Made by a program: the position numbers and the translations under genes. The notes under the pieces were generated by a model, which worked only from the letters and a program-made list of their open reading frames with translations, ran no database searches and was not told the origin of the DNA. Below, one piece after another: positions 44,299-58,694 of a stretch of 59,977 nucleotides of DNA (the first letter of the stretch is position 1; the number at the start of each line of letters is the position of its first letter). This stretch comes from an uncultured Hyphomicrobiales bacterium (GTDB lineage: Bacteria > Pseudomonadota > Alphaproteobacteria > Rhizobiales > Xanthobacteraceae), in NCBI GenBank assembly GCA_903878085.1, contig CAIRGJ010000039.1, positions 1-59,977 of the forward strand. The letters run 5' to 3'.

Positions 44299-45123
44299 AT
44301 GCCGGGATTGATGGACGGAAAACGCGGGCTGATCATGGGGGTTGCCAACGACCACTCGATCGCGTGGGGCATCGCCAAGATGCTGAGCGATCACGGCGCC
44401 AAGCTCGCCTTCACCTATCAGAGCGACGCGCTTTTGAAGCGTGTGAAGCCGCTCGCCGAGTCGGTCGGCTCGTCGATGCTGATGCCGTGCGACGTCGAGG
44501 ACATTGCTTCGGTTGACGCGGTGTTCGATGAGATCAAAAAGCAATGGGGCACGTTGGATTTTCTCGTGCACGCCGTCGCCTTTTCCGACAAGACTGAATT
44601 GAAGGGCCGTTACGCGGATTCGACCCGCGAGAACTTCATCCGCACCATGGTGATCTCCTGTTACGCCTTCACCGAAGCGGCCAAGCGCGCCGCGGCGCTG
44701 ATGCCGAATGGCGGCTCGATGCTGACGCTGACCTACAATGGCGGCCTGCGCGCCATGCCGAATTACAATGTGATGGGCGTCGCCAAAGCCGGGCTGGAAG
44801 CCTCGGTGCGTTATCTGGCGGTCGATCTCGGTCCGCAGAAAATCCGCGTCAACGCGATCTCAGCCGGTCCGATCCGCACGCTGGCCGGCGCCGGCATCAC
44901 CGATGCGCGTTACATGTTCGCGTTCCAGCAGAAATATTCGCCGCTCGGCCGCGGCGTGACGCTGGAGGAACTCGGCGGCGCCGGGCTTTATCTGTGCTCC
45001 GATCTGTCGACCGGCGTGACCGGCGAGGTGCACTTCGTCGACAGCGGCTACAACGTCATCGCCATGCCGCAGCCGGAAGCGCTTAAGGAAGCGCACGGTT
45101 CGGTGGAGAATGGCGAGAAATAG
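44299..45123 (+). CDS. fabI: Enoyl-ACP reductase FabI
   Basis: A 274-residue SDR enzyme for the last step of each elongation cycle, using NADH. The nucleotide-binding region is LIMGVANDHSIAWGIAKML, the FabI-type active site is NYNVMGVAKAGLEASVRYLA (Tyr-x6-Lys), and RTLAGAGITD is conserved. The start MPGLMDGKRGLIMG is preferred. It ends the fabABI unit; a strong bidirectional terminator follows. FabI is the triclosan target, but no resistance can be inferred. Confidence 0.96.
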   Translation: MPGLMDGKRGLIMGVANDHSIAWGIAKMLSDHGAKLAFTYQSDALLKRVKPLAESVGSSMLMPCDVEDIASVDAVFDEIKKQWGTLDFLVHAVAFSDKTELKGRYADSTRENFIRTMVISCYAFTEAAKRAAALMPNGGSMLTLTYNGGLRAMPNYNVMGVAKAGLEASVRYLAVDLGPQKIRVNAISAGPIRTLAGAGITDARYMFAFQQKYSPLGRGVTLEELGGAGLYLCSDLSTGVTGEVHFVDSGYNVIAMPQPEALKEAHGSVENGEK

Positions 45124-45162
45124 AATTGTTGTCGTGCCCGCCTTCGCGGGGGCGACATACAA

Positions 45163-45192
45163 AAAACGGCCGGGGATTTCCCCGGCCGTTTT
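45163..45192. terminator. Bidirectional terminator between fabI and katG
   Basis: Perfect 13-bp arms AAAACGGCCGGGG / CCCCGGCCGTTTT with an ATTT loop have T-runs on both strands (TTTTGTTTT on the plus strand, TTTTTT on the minus strand). It serves the convergent fabI and katG genes. Confidence 0.92.
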
Positions 45193-45215
45193 GTTTTGGC
45201 GGAGTCCGTTCGCCG

Positions 45216-47483
<2,268 letters not shown>

Positions 47484-47520
47484 TCAACGATCAGGTCCAA
47501 TCGTATTGCTCCGCGTTGTC

Positions 47521-47537
47521 GATAAGTTTAACTTATC
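47521..47537. promoter_or_regulatory. Perfect palindrome immediately upstream of oxyR
   Basis: GATAAGTT-T-AACTTATC is a 17-bp inverted repeat ending 3 nt before the oxyR ATG, in the katG-oxyR gap. It takes the place of a Shine-Dalgarno and is a candidate OxyR/LysR-type site for control of both genes. Confidence 0.65.
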
Positions 47538-47540
47538 AAT

Positions 47541-48458
47541 ATGATCACCTTGCGACAGTTGCGCTATTTGACCTCGCTGGCGCGCCACCGCCATTTCGGC
47601 CGCGCGGCTAAAGATTGCGCCGTGACCCAGCCGGCGCTGTCGATGCAGGTCCGCGAGCTGGAGCGAGAAATAGGCGCCGAGCTGGTCGAGCGCCGGCCCG
47701 GCGATATCGCGCTCACCGACACCGGCCTGGAAGTAGCGCAGCGCGCCGAGCAGATCTTGATCGCGACCCAGGATCTGGTGGATTTCGCGCGCCACCGCGC
47801 GGTGCTGAGCGGGCAGCTTAGGTTCGGCATTATTCCGACGCTGGCGCCTTATATCCTGCCGCGCGTGCTGCCGCGGCTGCAGGCCGACTATCCGCAATTG
47901 CGGCTCGAGGTGCGCGAGACCCAGACCAAGCTGCTGCTCGATGAGCTGTCCGGTGGCGCGCTTGATGCCGTGATGCTGGCGCTGCCGGTCGAGGGCGCCG
48001 ATGTCGAGACGCTGCCGCTGTTTAACGACGCGTTCCTGCTGGCGGTGCCGGCGACCGACAAGTTCAGCGCGCGCGAGCGCGTCAGCATCGACGACGTCGA
48101 CCAGCGCCGCTTGATTTTGCTGGAGGAAGGCCACTGCCTGCGCGATCAGGCGCTGGCGTTCTGCGGCGCGCCGCAGCGTGATGCACCGGCAAGCCTGGGT
48201 GCAACATCGCTGACGACGGTGATGCAGATGGTGGCGAACGGCTACGGCGTGACGCTGCTGCCGCAAATTGCGGCCGATGCCGAGTTGCACGATGAGCGCG
48301 TCAAATTGCTGCGCTTCCGCGATCCGGAGCCCGGCCGCTCGGTCGGTCTCGCCTGGCGCCGCACGTCACCACGCCGCAAGGATTTCGAGGCGCTGGGGAA
48401 GGTCGTGACGCAGGCGCTCGGTGTGGCTGCGCAAAACAAAATAAAGTCCCACAAATAA
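47541..48458 (+). CDS. oxyR: Hydrogen-peroxide sensor OxyR (LysR family)
   Basis: A 305-residue LysR regulator. The N-terminal winged helix (HFGRAAKDCAVTQPALSMQVRELEREIG) is followed by the ligand-type domain with the redox pair Cys199 and Cys208 in EEGHCLRDQALAFC, numbered exactly as in E. coli OxyR. Oxidation to a disulfide activates target genes; the adjacent divergent katG is the obvious target. The conserved start MITLRQLRYL has no Shine-Dalgarno, because a palindrome occupies that space. Confidence 0.95.
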   Translation: MITLRQLRYLTSLARHRHFGRAAKDCAVTQPALSMQVRELEREIGAELVERRPGDIALTDTGLEVAQRAEQILIATQDLVDFARHRAVLSGQLRFGIIPTLAPYILPRVLPRLQADYPQLRLEVRETQTKLLLDELSGGALDAVMLALPVEGADVETLPLFNDAFLLAVPATDKFSARERVSIDDVDQRRLILLEEGHCLRDQALAFCGAPQRDAPASLGATSLTTVMQMVANGYGVTLLPQIAADAELHDERVKLLRFRDPEPGRSVGLAWRRTSPRRKDFEALGKVVTQALGVAAQNKIKSHK

Positions 48459-48485
48459 AAAGGGCGGCCGCGAGGGCCGCCCTTT
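48459..48485. terminator. Bidirectional terminator between oxyR and pnp
   Basis: Arms AAAGGGCGGCC / GGCCGCCCTTT with a GCGAG loop begin directly after the oxyR stop, with an A-rich stretch on its left giving a T-run on the minus strand. It probably ends both convergent transcripts. Confidence 0.85.
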
Positions 48486-48488
48486 GAT

Positions 48489-48627
48489 TCCTCTTGTCCC
48501 GGGCGCAGCGCAGCGTGAGCAAAGCGAACGATGCGCTGCAGAACCGGGACCGTCACGAAGACGGAGTTTGGTATGGTCCCGGGTCTGCGGCGCGAACACT
48601 TCGTGTTGCGCCGCGCCCGGGACAGGT
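48489..48627. repeat. Composite palindromic repeat between oxyR and pnp
   Basis: Two related halves, CCCGGGCGCAGCG...CTGCAGAACCGGG and GGTCCCGGGTCTGCGGCG...GCGCCGCGCCCGGGAC, are separated by GTCACGAAGAC. They resemble the CCCGGGAC elements at 35666 and 36140 and the fragment at the right edge of the window. Confidence 0.7.
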
Positions 48628-48634
48628 AAGCGGC

Positions 48635-50791
48635 TTACTCCGCAGCGCCGGTGGCGGGCTGTTGATCGCCGTTCTGCTTGCCTTCGAGGTCTTCGCCGGT
48701 GGTCTGATCGACCGCCTTCATCGACAGGCGCACCTTGCCGCGCTCATCCATGCCCAACAGCTTGACCTTGACCTTGTCGCCTTCCTTGACGACGTCGGTG
48801 ACCTTGTTGACGCGGCCGGCGGCCAGCTGGCTGATGTGAACCAGGCCGTCCTTGGCGCCGAAGAAGTTCACGAACGCGCCGAAGTCCATCGTCTTGACCA
48901 CGGTGCCTTCGTAGATCTTGCCCGGCTCCGGATCGGAGGCGATCGACTTGATCCAGTTGATCGCGGCCTTGATCGACTCGCCGTCGGCGGAGGCGACCTT
49001 CACCGAACCGTCGTCCTCGATGTTGATCTTGGCGCCGGTCTTCTCGACGATCTCGCGGATCACCTTGCCGCCGGTGCCAATCACTTCACGGATCTTGTCG
49101 GTCGGGATCTTGAACATCTCGATGCGCGGGGCGTGCTCGCCCAGCTCGGCGCGGGCGCTGGTCAGCGCCTTGGCCATTTCGCCGAGGATGTGCAGGCGGC
49201 CTTCCTTGGCCTGGCCAAGTGCAACCTTCATGATCTCCTCGGTGATGCCGGCGATCTTGATGTCCATCTGCAACGATGTGACGCCCTGATCGGTACCGGC
49301 CACCTTGAAGTCCATGTCGCCGAGATGATCCTCGTCGCCGAGGATGTCCGACAACACGGCGAAGCGCTTGTCCTCCAGGATGAGGCCCATCGCGATGCCC
49401 GCCGCCGGCCGCTTGATCGGCACGCCGGCGTCCATCAATGCGAGCGAACCGCCGCACACCGAGGCCATCGACGAGGAGCCGTTGGATTCCGTGATCTCGG
49501 AAACCAGACGGATCGTGTAGGGGAATTCCTCCGCCTTCGGCAGCAGAGGATGCAGCGCGCGCCAGGCCAGCTTGCCGTGGCCGATTTCGCGACGCTTGGT
49601 GCCGCCCATGCGGCCGGTCTCGCCGACCGAGTAGGGAGGGAAGTTGTAGTGCAGCAGGAAGGATTCCTTGTAGGAGCCCTGCAACGCGTCGATCCACTGC
49701 TCGTCTTCGCCGGTGCCGAGCGTGGCAACCACCAGGCCCTGCGTTTCACCGCGGGTGAACAGCGCCGAGCCGTGGGTACGCGGCAAGATGCCGACTTCGC
49801 ACACGATCGGACGCACGGTCTTGAGGTCGCGGCCGTCGATGCGCTTTGAGGTGTCGAGAACGTTCCAGCGCACGATCTTGGCTTCGAGTTCCTTGAACAC
49901 GCCGCCGATGCGCAGTTTGGTGAAGGCCGGATTGTCGACGCCGCCCGGGAAGTAGTGCTCCATCACCTTGGCCTTGGCCACGGCGACGGCTTTCTGGCGC
50001 TCCTGCTTGGCCGGGATGGCGTAGGCTGCGCGCAACTCTTTCTCGGCGATGCCGAGCATTTCCTTCAGCAGCGCCGTATCGTCGGCGACCTGATGATCGC
50101 GCGGCTCCTTGGCGGCCTTTTCGGCGAGCTTGATGATGGCTTCGATCACCGGCTGGAAATGGCGGTGGCCGAACATCACGGCGCCGAGCATGACTTCCTC
50201 GGACAGCTCCTTGGCTTCCGATTCAACCATCAGCACTGCGTCGGCGGTGCCGGCGACGACGAGGTCGAGCTGGCTCTCGGCCATCTCGTCGATCGTCGGG
50301 TTGAGCACGTATTCGCCGTTGACGAAACCGACGCGCGCGGCGCCGATCGGGCCCATGAACGGGGCGCCCGACAGCGTCAGCGCCGCCGACGAGGCGACCA
50401 GCGCGAGAATGTCGGGATCGTTTTCGAGATCGTGCGACAGCGTGGTGACGATCACCTGCGTCTCGCAGCGCCAGCCGTCGGCGAACAGCGGACGGATCGG
50501 GCGGTCGATCAGGCGGGAAACCAGCGTTTCCTTTTCGGTCGGACGGCCTTCGCGTTTGAAGTAGCCGCCGGGAATGCGGCCCGCGGCGTAATATTTTTCC
50601 TGGTAGTCGACGGTGAGCGGCAGGAAGTCGACGCCTTCGCGCGGCTGCTTGGCAGCGACGGCGGTGGCGAGAACGGTGGTCTCACCGTAGGTGGCGAGCA
50701 CGGCGCCGTCGGCTTGCCGCGCGACGCGGCCGGTCTCGAGGACGAGCTTGCGCCCGCCCCAATCGAGTTCAACTCGATGCATATCGAACAT
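48635..50791 (-). CDS. pnp: Polyribonucleotide nucleotidyltransferase (PNPase)
   Basis: A 718-residue phosphorolytic 3'-5' exoribonuclease and degradosome component. It has two RNase PH domains (second with [15 protein letters not shown] and [16 protein letters not shown]), a KH domain ([17 protein letters not shown]) and a C-terminal S1 domain ([16 protein letters not shown]). It is the last gene of the rimP-to-pnp operon, 277 bp after rpsO. Palindromes at its start and in the leader may be sites for RNase III-type autoregulation, known for E. coli pnp but not shown here. Confidence 0.97.
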   Translation of the reverse strand: MFDMHRVELDWGGRKLVLETGRVARQADGAVLATYGETTVLATAVAAKQPREGVDFLPLTVDYQEKYYAAGRIPGGYFKREGRPTEKETLVSRLIDRPIRPLFADGWRCETQVIVTTLSHDLENDPDILALVASSAALTLSGAPFMGPIGAARVGFVNGEYVLNPTIDEMAESQLDLVVAGTADAVLMVESEAKELSEEVMLGAVMFGHRHFQPVIEAIIKLAEKAAKEPRDHQVADDTALLKEMLGIAEKELRAAYAIPAKQERQKAVAVAKAKVMEHYFPGGVDNPAFTKLRIGGVFKELEAKIVRWNVLDTSKRIDGRDLKTVRPIVCEVGILPRTHGSALFTRGETQGLVVATLGTGEDEQWIDALQGSYKESFLLHYNFPPYSVGETGRMGGTKRREIGHGKLAWRALHPLLPKAEEFPYTIRLVSEITESNGSSSMASVCGGSLALMDAGVPIKRPAAGIAMGLILEDKRFAVLSDILGDEDHLGDMDFKVAGTDQGVTSLQMDIKIAGITEEIMKVALGQAKEGRLHILGEMAKALTSARAELGEHAPRIEMFKIPTDKIREVIGTGGKVIREIVEKTGAKINIEDDGSVKVASADGESIKAAINWIKSIASDPEPGKIYEGTVVKTMDFGAFVNFFGAKDGLVHISQLAAGRVNKVTDVVKEGDKVKVKLLGMDERGKVRLSMKAVDQTTGEDLEGKQNGDQQPATGAAE
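50762..50778 (-). other. Perfect palindrome within the first codons of pnp
   Basis: ATCGAGTT-C-AACTCGAT lies at codons 5-10 of pnp. In the mRNA it would form a hairpin next to the start codon. A second inverted pair, CTCATGG / CCATGAG (50803-50837), lies just upstream in the leader. Confidence 0.5.
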
Positions 50792-50995
50792 TGCGTTTTT
50801 CTCTCATGGTTTTGCGGCCAAGCCCGAAAGCCATGAGCAAGACGGCGAGAAGCTGTCACGCGTGCCCGTGTGAAGCGGGAAGCGAACAGCGTCTGGCGAT
50901 CCTGCCATGGCGTTTCTGAGCCTTGCCGTGTCGCAAGAGGCGAACTTGTCGGCTCTTGCTTGTCGCCGGCAGCGCCATCGCCGCCGGATCATATC

Positions 50996-51019
50996 GGCGA
51001 ATGCCTTATTGCATTCGCC
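50996..51019 (-). other. Hairpin in the rpsO-pnp intergenic region
   Basis: Perfect 9-bp arms GGCGAATGC / GCATTCGCC with a 6-nt loop lie 50 nt after the rpsO stop. It has no strong T-tract and could be a leaky terminator or a processing site separating rpsO from pnp, as in E. coli. The rest of this 277-bp gap shows only further short inverted repeats. Confidence 0.6.
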
Positions 51020-51068
51020 TTCGGAACGCGCGGGGCGCACACGGATGCGCGCCTCACGCGGAAATAAT

Positions 51069-51338
51069 TTAGCGGCGGATGCCGAGCTTCTCGATCAGCG
51101 ACTTGTAGCTGCTTTCATTGGTGCGCCGCAGGTAGTCGAGCAGGGTACGGCGCTGGCTCACCATCTTGAGCAACCCACGACGGGAATGATTGTCTTTGAC
51201 GTGGGCTTTGAAATGCTCGGTGAGATTGTTGATGCGCTCGGACAGGATCGCCACCTGAACTTCGGGCGAACCGGTATCGCCGGGCTTCTGAGCATAGGTC
51301 TTGATCACTTCGGCCTTGCGGCCCGTGGTAACCGACAT
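51069..51338 (-). CDS. rpsO: 30S ribosomal protein S15
   Basis: The 89-residue small-subunit protein that nucleates the central domain of 16S rRNA. Family motifs [17 protein letters not shown] and [22 protein letters not shown] are intact. It starts 3 nt after the truB stop, so the two are tightly coupled, and precedes pnp, the classical truB-rpsO-pnp order. Confidence 0.98.
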   Translation of the reverse strand: MSVTTGRKAEVIKTYAQKPGDTGSPEVQVAILSERINNLTEHFKAHVKDNHSRRGLLKMVSQRRTLLDYLRRTNESSYKSLIEKLGIRR

Positions 51339-51341
51339 CGG

Positions 51342-52442
51342 TTATCCTTTCTTGACGCCGGCTCTGCCAATCAGGCCGGCGAGGTTAAACACGCGCTTGG
51401 GGACGATCTCGCCACGATCCAGTTCGGCAAGGGCCAAGAGTTGGCCCGAGACCGTGACGTAGACCGTGCCGCGGAAATTGGGTGCGTCCCGTCCGCGCAA
51501 CAAAACGGCTTGGCCCCGTGTGAGCCGCGCCGCATCTGACCGACTGATGGCCAGCGCCGGGATGTCGTCCAGCGCGGTCTCAACGGGCATGAGGGCGTCC
51601 GCGAGGCTAGCCTCACCGGACGCGGCTCTATGACACAGTGCCTCCAGATCTTCCAGTAAAATCATGGTTTTTTCGATGAACGGCCCGACCGCGGTGCGCC
51701 GCAGGGCGCTGACATGGCCGAAACAGCCCAGCGCCCGGCCGAGGTCGCGGGCGATCGAGCGGACATAAGTGCCCTTGCCGCATTCCGCTTCCAGGACCGC
51801 ATGGTCGGCGTCGGGGACGTCCACCAGCTCCAAACGGTCGATTTGGACCGGGCGGGCGGCCAATTCGACCGTTTCGCCGTCGCGGGCGAGGTCATAGGCC
51901 CGTTCGCCCTCGATTTTGATGGCCGAATATTTCGGCGGTACCTGCTGAATGGTGCCGATATAGGCCGGCAGCAAGGCCCGGATCGCCTCGGGGGTGGGCC
52001 GCAGGTCGCTATTGGCGATGGCGCGGCCCTCGGTGTCGTCGGTGTCGCGTTCCTCGCCCCAGCAGATGGTGAATCGGTACAATTTGCGGCCATCCATGAC
52101 GAAAGGCACCGTTTTGGTGGCCTCCCCCAGTGCGATCGGCAGGCAGCCGGAGGCCAGCGGGTCGAGGGTGCCGGCGTGGCCGGCACGCTTGGCCGTGAAA
52201 AGCCGTTTGATGACGCTGACCGCGTGGGTCGAGGTCATGCCGACCGGCTTGTCGAGCACCAGCCAGCCGTGCACGTCGCGCTTGTCGCGTTTGAATTGTT
52301 TTTTCTTCTCGCGGCCGCCGTGGGGGGAGGGATTGTGGGGCAGTTCGGATGTGGCGTCGTCGATCGACGGCGCAGCCGTCTCGACCGGCGCTTCTGCGTC
52401 CACCTCGGCCGGGGCGGCCATTGTTTCCAGAAACTTATTCAT
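51342..52442 (-). CDS. truB: tRNA pseudouridine-55 synthase
   Basis: A 366-residue enzyme that makes pseudouridine 55 in the T-loop of tRNAs. The catalytic Asp is in [29 protein letters not shown] and [12 protein letters not shown] are conserved. About 50 extra N-terminal residues (Ala/Glu/Ser-rich, then [11 protein letters not shown]) precede the domain and are peculiar to this group. The start overlaps the rbfA stop by 8 nt. Confidence 0.95.
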   Translation of the reverse strand: MNKFLETMAAPAEVDAEAPVETAAPSIDDATSELPHNPSPHGGREKKKQFKRDKRDVHGWLVLDKPVGMTSTHAVSVIKRLFTAKRAGHAGTLDPLASGCLPIALGEATKTVPFVMDGRKLYRFTICWGEERDTDDTEGRAIANSDLRPTPEAIRALLPAYIGTIQQVPPKYSAIKIEGERAYDLARDGETVELAARPVQIDRLELVDVPDADHAVLEAECGKGTYVRSIARDLGRALGCFGHVSALRRTAVGPFIEKTMILLEDLEALCHRAASGEASLADALMPVETALDDIPALAISRSDAARLTRGQAVLLRGRDAPNFRGTVYVTVSGQLLALAELDRGEIVPKRVFNLAGLIGRAGVKKG

Positions 52443-52857
52443 CGCCGCTCTCGTTCTTATCCAGATCGCGCTTCACTTGCGGCGAGCGCAGCAGTCTGTC
52501 GATGCGCTCGGCCTCTTCGAACCGGTCGTCGATGCGGAAGCGCAGATCGGGCGAGAATTTGAGATTGACCTGGTGCGCGACTTCGCCGCGCAGGAATTTC
52601 TTGTTGCGCTCGAAGGCGGCGATCACGTCGTCGGTGTCGCGGCCGGCCAGCGGCATGACGTAGACCGTCGCGAGGCGCAGGTCCGCGGTCATGCGAACTT
52701 CTGGGATGGTGATGAGGTGGCCCTCGATCACCGGGTCATGCACCTCGCCGCGCATCAGCAGTTGAGCCAGCGCGTGGCGCACCAGTTCGCCGACGCGCAA
52801 CTGACGCTGCGAGCCGCCGGGCGTGCCGCTGTCGCGGTGTGATTTCTTGCGTACCAT
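52435..52857 (-). CDS. rbfA: Ribosome-binding factor A
   Basis: A 140-residue KH-like 30S assembly factor that binds near the 5' end of 16S rRNA and aids cold adaptation. The core [20 protein letters not shown] ... [22 protein letters not shown] and the end [25 protein letters not shown] are typical. The ATG at MVRKKSHRD is chosen; upstream codons are not conserved. It lies between infB and truB in the standard order. Confidence 0.95.
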   Translation of the reverse strand: MVRKKSHRDSGTPGGSQRQLRVGELVRHALAQLLMRGEVHDPVIEGHLITIPEVRMTADLRLATVYVMPLAGRDTDDVIAAFERNKKFLRGEVAHQVNLKFSPDLRFRIDDRFEEAERIDRLLRSPQVKRDLDKNESGDE

Positions 52858-52881
52858 GTCGTTCCAAAAAACATTCGTCAC

Positions 52882-52900
52882 GGCCGGAAATATTCCGGCC
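52882..52900 (-). other. Hairpins in the infB-rbfA gap
   Basis: Arms GGCCGGAA / TTCCGGCC with a 3-nt loop form a strong stem 24 bp before rbfA; a second stem, CCTGGGC / GCCCAGG, lies at 52937-52956. Neither has a T-tract, so they are more likely RNA-processing or stability elements within the operon. Confidence 0.55.
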
Positions 52901-53009
52901 AGCCGTGCCCTTCTCCAATAAAGGGGCACACAATGACCTGGGCTTTGAGGCCCAGGCTGTACGGTGAAAAGAGCGGAGAATTACTATTCCGAAGCCGTGA
53001 GATTTGGAC

Positions 53010-55549
<2,540 letters not shown>

Positions 55550-55550
<1 letters not shown>

Positions 55551-56305
55551 TACGAACTTGTTCCTTGTGCGCCACCCGTTGGCGCATTCACATCACGTGC
55601 GCCGTCCGTCGGCGCATCGGCGCTAACTGCATCGGGCGAATTTCCGGTCCGAAAGCGCGCTAAGCGCGCGACGCGAGCGAGAAAAGTCTCACTCCCGGGG
55701 CCGGCAAGCAGGGCTGCATGTACCACATTTGGGCGGTTTAATGCCAAATCCAATTGCCGCCCGGAAAAAATGTCGATAATCGCGATTTCCCGCGATTTAC
55801 CGTCTCTATTGCGGCGCAAAGCGCCGTCCAGCTTGCGCTTTCCGTCGGCGGCGGCGTCCGAGGCGTGAATGAGCCCCAGAACCCCGTCATGGCGCGCGGC
55901 TTGGCCCAGCGCCGCCTCGACCTTGGCAAAACCGCCGGTCACCAGGCCTGCCTTGCCGGCGATGGCCAGCGCATCGAGCGCGGCGCTCTCCAGCAATTGC
56001 TCGGTCTGGGCCGCCAGGTCGCGGCCAGCTTTCACGTCGCGTTTGAAACCGCGGGCGAAGACGTTACGCTTGACCGCCTCCTCGACCGCCGCCCGGGTGG
56101 CGTCGATCCAGAGGCCGCGGCCGGGCAGTTTGCGTTTGATGTCGGGGACGGCCTCGCCGGCCGGCCCGACCACAAAGCGGATCAGCTCGGAAACCGGCTT
56201 GAGCTTGCGGGTCAGCGCGCAGGTACGCTCGGTCCCCGGCGCGACACTGGTCGCTCCGCGGTCGAGATCGTTGTCCTGCACAATGTCCGCAACCTCTGCC
56301 AGCAT
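55550..56305 (-). CDS. ylxR: YlxR (DUF448) RNA-binding protein with L7Ae-like C-terminal half
   Basis: A 251-residue protein. The N-terminal YlxR domain shows [21 protein letters not shown] and [21 protein letters not shown] second region (~100-170: [36 protein letters not shown]) resembles L7Ae-type RNA-binding folds. It sits between nusA and infB, as in many bacteria where YlxR-type proteins affect transcription or RNase P. The C-terminus has a repeated APTDGA/APTGGA motif. Confidence 0.88.
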
Positions 56306-56321
56306 CCAGTCTCCTTTAGAC

Positions 56322-56370
56322 GCGCATGATCTTTACCGAAAACCGGATCCCACTTTTCGGGATCATGCGC
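56322..56370. repeat. Palindromic repeat overlapping the nusA stop codon
   Basis: The outer arms GCGCATGATC / GATCATGCGC (10 bp, perfect) and inner arms CCGAAAA / TTTTCGG make one long hairpin in the nusA-ylxR gap, reaching into the last codons of nusA. This is a well-known interspersed repeat type in Bradyrhizobium-like genomes. It could stabilise or process the operon mRNA at this point. Confidence 0.75.
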
Positions 56371-57973
56371 CCGGTGCCTCCGCGGTGGCTTCGGCATCTT
56401 CGGCGGCCGGCGGCGGAGCAAGCTCGGCCTCGGTCACCCAGCCGGCCTTGAGGCGCGCCTGCATGATCATGGCCTCGGCGTCCTCGCGCGATACCTCGAG
56501 ACCGTCGAGGAAGCCCGGCTCATGCTTGGCTTCGCCATCCTTGCGCTCGGTCCAGCCGGTGAGATCGTCGGTGGCGCAACCGGCAAAGTCTTCCACGTTC
56601 TTCACGCCGTTCTCGCCGAGCGCGACCAGCATCTTGGTGGTGACGCCGGGGATGTCCTTGAGCTCGTCGGCAACGCCCAACTCCACGCGCTTGGCGTCGA
56701 GTTCGCCTTCCAGCTTGTCGAGATATTCCTTGGCGCGTTCCTGAAGTTCCTTCGCGGTCTCTTCGTCGAAGCCTTCGATGCCGGCGATTTCCTTTTCGTC
56801 GACCATCGCGAGCTCTTCGATCGAGCCGAAACCTTCCGACGCCAGCAACTGACCGACCACTTCGTCGAGGTTGAGCGCTTCGACGAAAATCTTGGTGCGG
56901 GTTTCGAACTCGGCCTGGCGGCGTTCGGATTCTTCCTGCTCGGTCAGGATGTCGATATCCCAGCCGGTCAGTTGCGACGCGAGGCGCACGTTCTGGCCGC
57001 GGCGGCCGATGGCGAGCGAGAGCTGCTGATCCGGCACCACGACCTCGATGCGCTCCTTGTCTTCGTCGAGCACGACCTTGGCGACTTCCGCCGGCGCCAG
57101 CGCGTTCACCACGAAGGTGGCGATATCCGGCGACCACGGAATGATGTCGATCTTCTCGCCCTGCAATTCGTTCACCACCGCCTGCACGCGCGAACCGCGC
57201 ATACCGACGCAGGCGCCGACCGGATCGACGCTGGAGTCGCGCGAGATCACGGCGATCTTGGCGCGCGAGCCCGGATCGCGGGCAACCGCCTTGACCTCGA
57301 CGATTCCGTCATAGATTTCGGGCACTTCCTGCGCGAACAGCTTGGCGGTAAATTGCGGATGAGTGCGCGAGAGGAAAATCTGCGGGCCGCGAGGTTCTCT
57401 CCGTACATCATAAATATAGGCGCGGATGCGGTCGCCGTTGCGGAACACTTCGCGCGGCAGCAACTCGTCTCTGCGCACGATGGCCTCACCGCGGCCGAGA
57501 TCGACCACCACGTTGCCGTATTCGACGCGCTTGACGACGCCGTTGACGATTTCGCCGATGCGATCCTTGTACTCGGCATATTGCCGGTCGCGTTCGGCTT
57601 CGCGCACTTTCTGCACGATCACCTGCTTGGCGGATTGCGCGGCGATGCGGCCGTATTCCAGCGGCGGCAGCGGATCGGCGATGGTGTCGCCGACTTGGGC
57701 GGCCGGGTGGCGCTTGCGCGCGTCCTCGAGCGTGATCTGATTGGATGAATTTTCGACCGCCTCGACCACCAGCATGTGGCGGGTCAGCCGCAGATCGCCG
57801 GTCTTCGGCTCAATCTCGGCATGGACGTCGGTCTCGGCACCGTAGCGCGAGCGCGCCGCCTTGGCGATGGCGTCCTCCATCGCGGCGATGACGATGCCGC
57901 GATCGATGGATTTCTCGCGCGCGACTGCATCCGCGATCTGCAACAGTTCGAGCCGGTTGGCGCTAACAGCCAT
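56363..57973 (-). CDS. nusA: Transcription termination/antitermination factor NusA
   Basis: A 536-residue RNA polymerase-binding factor. It has an N-terminal domain (residues ~1-130), S1 ([21 protein letters not shown]), two KH domains ([25 protein letters not shown] and [20 protein letters not shown]) and C-terminal acidic repeat domains. It pauses and modulates RNA polymerase. It is in the rimP-nusA-ylxR-infB operon, 17 bp after rimP. The attenuator-like hairpin before rimP would be a natural target of NusA feedback. Confidence 0.97.
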   Translation of the reverse strand: MAVSANRLELLQIADAVAREKSIDRGIVIAAMEDAIAKAARSRYGAETDVHAEIEPKTGDLRLTRHMLVVEAVENSSNQITLEDARKRHPAAQVGDTIADPLPPLEYGRIAAQSAKQVIVQKVREAERDRQYAEYKDRIGEIVNGVVKRVEYGNVVVDLGRGEAIVRRDELLPREVFRNGDRIRAYIYDVRREPRGPQIFLSRTHPQFTAKLFAQEVPEIYDGIVEVKAVARDPGSRAKIAVISRDSSVDPVGACVGMRGSRVQAVVNELQGEKIDIIPWSPDIATFVVNALAPAEVAKVVLDEDKERIEVVVPDQQLSLAIGRRGQNVRLASQLTGWDIDILTEQEESERRQAEFETRTKIFVEALNLDEVVGQLLASEGFGSIEELAMVDEKEIAGIEGFDEETAKELQERAKEYLDKLEGELDAKRVELGVADELKDIPGVTTKMLVALGENGVKNVEDFAGCATDDLTGWTERKDGEAKHEPGFLDGLEVSREDAEAMIMQARLKAGWVTEAELAPPPAAEDAEATAEAPGA

Positions 57974-57990
57974 AGCTCAGTCTCCCTTTT

Positions 57991-58653
57991 TCAAATTGAA
58001 ACTCTTCCGGATTTTCCGGACTTGAGCCGACGATGTTCCCGTTTCGCCGCGCGCGCGTCGCGCTTGGCGGCCTTCTCGCGCCGCAAAGCTTGCGTCACCA
58101 GTTCGTCGGTGAGCACCAGCTTGGCGTCGCTCATGTCTTCGATCGGAAGCAGCACGTCCGCTTCCTCGCCTTCCGCCGCATCGTCGCGCGTCAGCCGCGC
58201 GGCGTTGCCGTCGGTTCCCGCCAGATGGCCGCGGAAACGTTTGCGGCCATTGACCGGCAGTTCCATCTCGATCTTGATCAGATGGCCGGCATAGCGGTCG
58301 AAGTCGGACTTGCGCACCAGCGGACGGTCGATGCCGGGCGACGAAATTTCCAGCCGATAGGCCTTCTCGATCGGGTCGGACGCATCGAGTACCGGCGACA
58401 GCGCACGCGAGATCGTCTCGCAGTCTTCCACCGTCATGCTGCCGTCGGGCCGCTCCGCCATGATCTGGACGGTGGCGCCCTCGGTGCTCGACACTTTCAC
58501 GCGCACCAGCCGGTAGCCGAGGCTCTCGATCACCGGCTCGGCGATCGACGCGACGCGCGCCGGCATCCCCGGCTCGGTGATCAGCCTGGGTTCGCTCGCG
58601 CTGGGCGCAGCGTCGATGGCCGCGTCCGCCTGCAGTGCTTCGCTTGTGGCCAT
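57991..58653 (-). CDS. rimP: Ribosome maturation factor RimP
   Basis: A 220-residue 30S assembly factor. The core [48 protein letters not shown] and [10 protein letters not shown] is conserved, with an N-terminal extension of ~35 residues ([20 protein letters not shown]) and a basic C-terminus. The ATG at 58653 is chosen because it starts after a terminator-like hairpin. It is the first gene of the operon down to pnp; the gene on the other side is divergent. Confidence 0.94.
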   Translation of the reverse strand: MATSEALQADAAIDAAPSASEPRLITEPGMPARVASIAEPVIESLGYRLVRVKVSSTEGATVQIMAERPDGSMTVEDCETISRALSPVLDASDPIEKAYRLEISSPGIDRPLVRKSDFDRYAGHLIKIEMELPVNGRKRFRGHLAGTDGNAARLTRDDAAEGEEADVLLPIEDMSDAKLVLTDELVTQALRREKAAKRDARAAKREHRRLKSGKSGRVSI

Positions 58654-58662
58654 TTGCGTAAC

Positions 58663-58694
58663 AAAAAAGAGCGGGTCCTTGCGGGACCCACTCT
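58663..58694 (-). terminator. Attenuator-like intrinsic terminator just before rimP
   Basis: On the minus strand an 11-bp stem AGAGTGGGTCC / GGACCCGCTCT with a CGCAA loop runs directly into TTTTTT and ends 9-10 nt before the rimP ATG. A U-G wobble makes the stem better in minus-strand RNA than in plus. The upstream gene is divergent, so only the rimP transcript itself would meet it. Confidence 0.75.
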
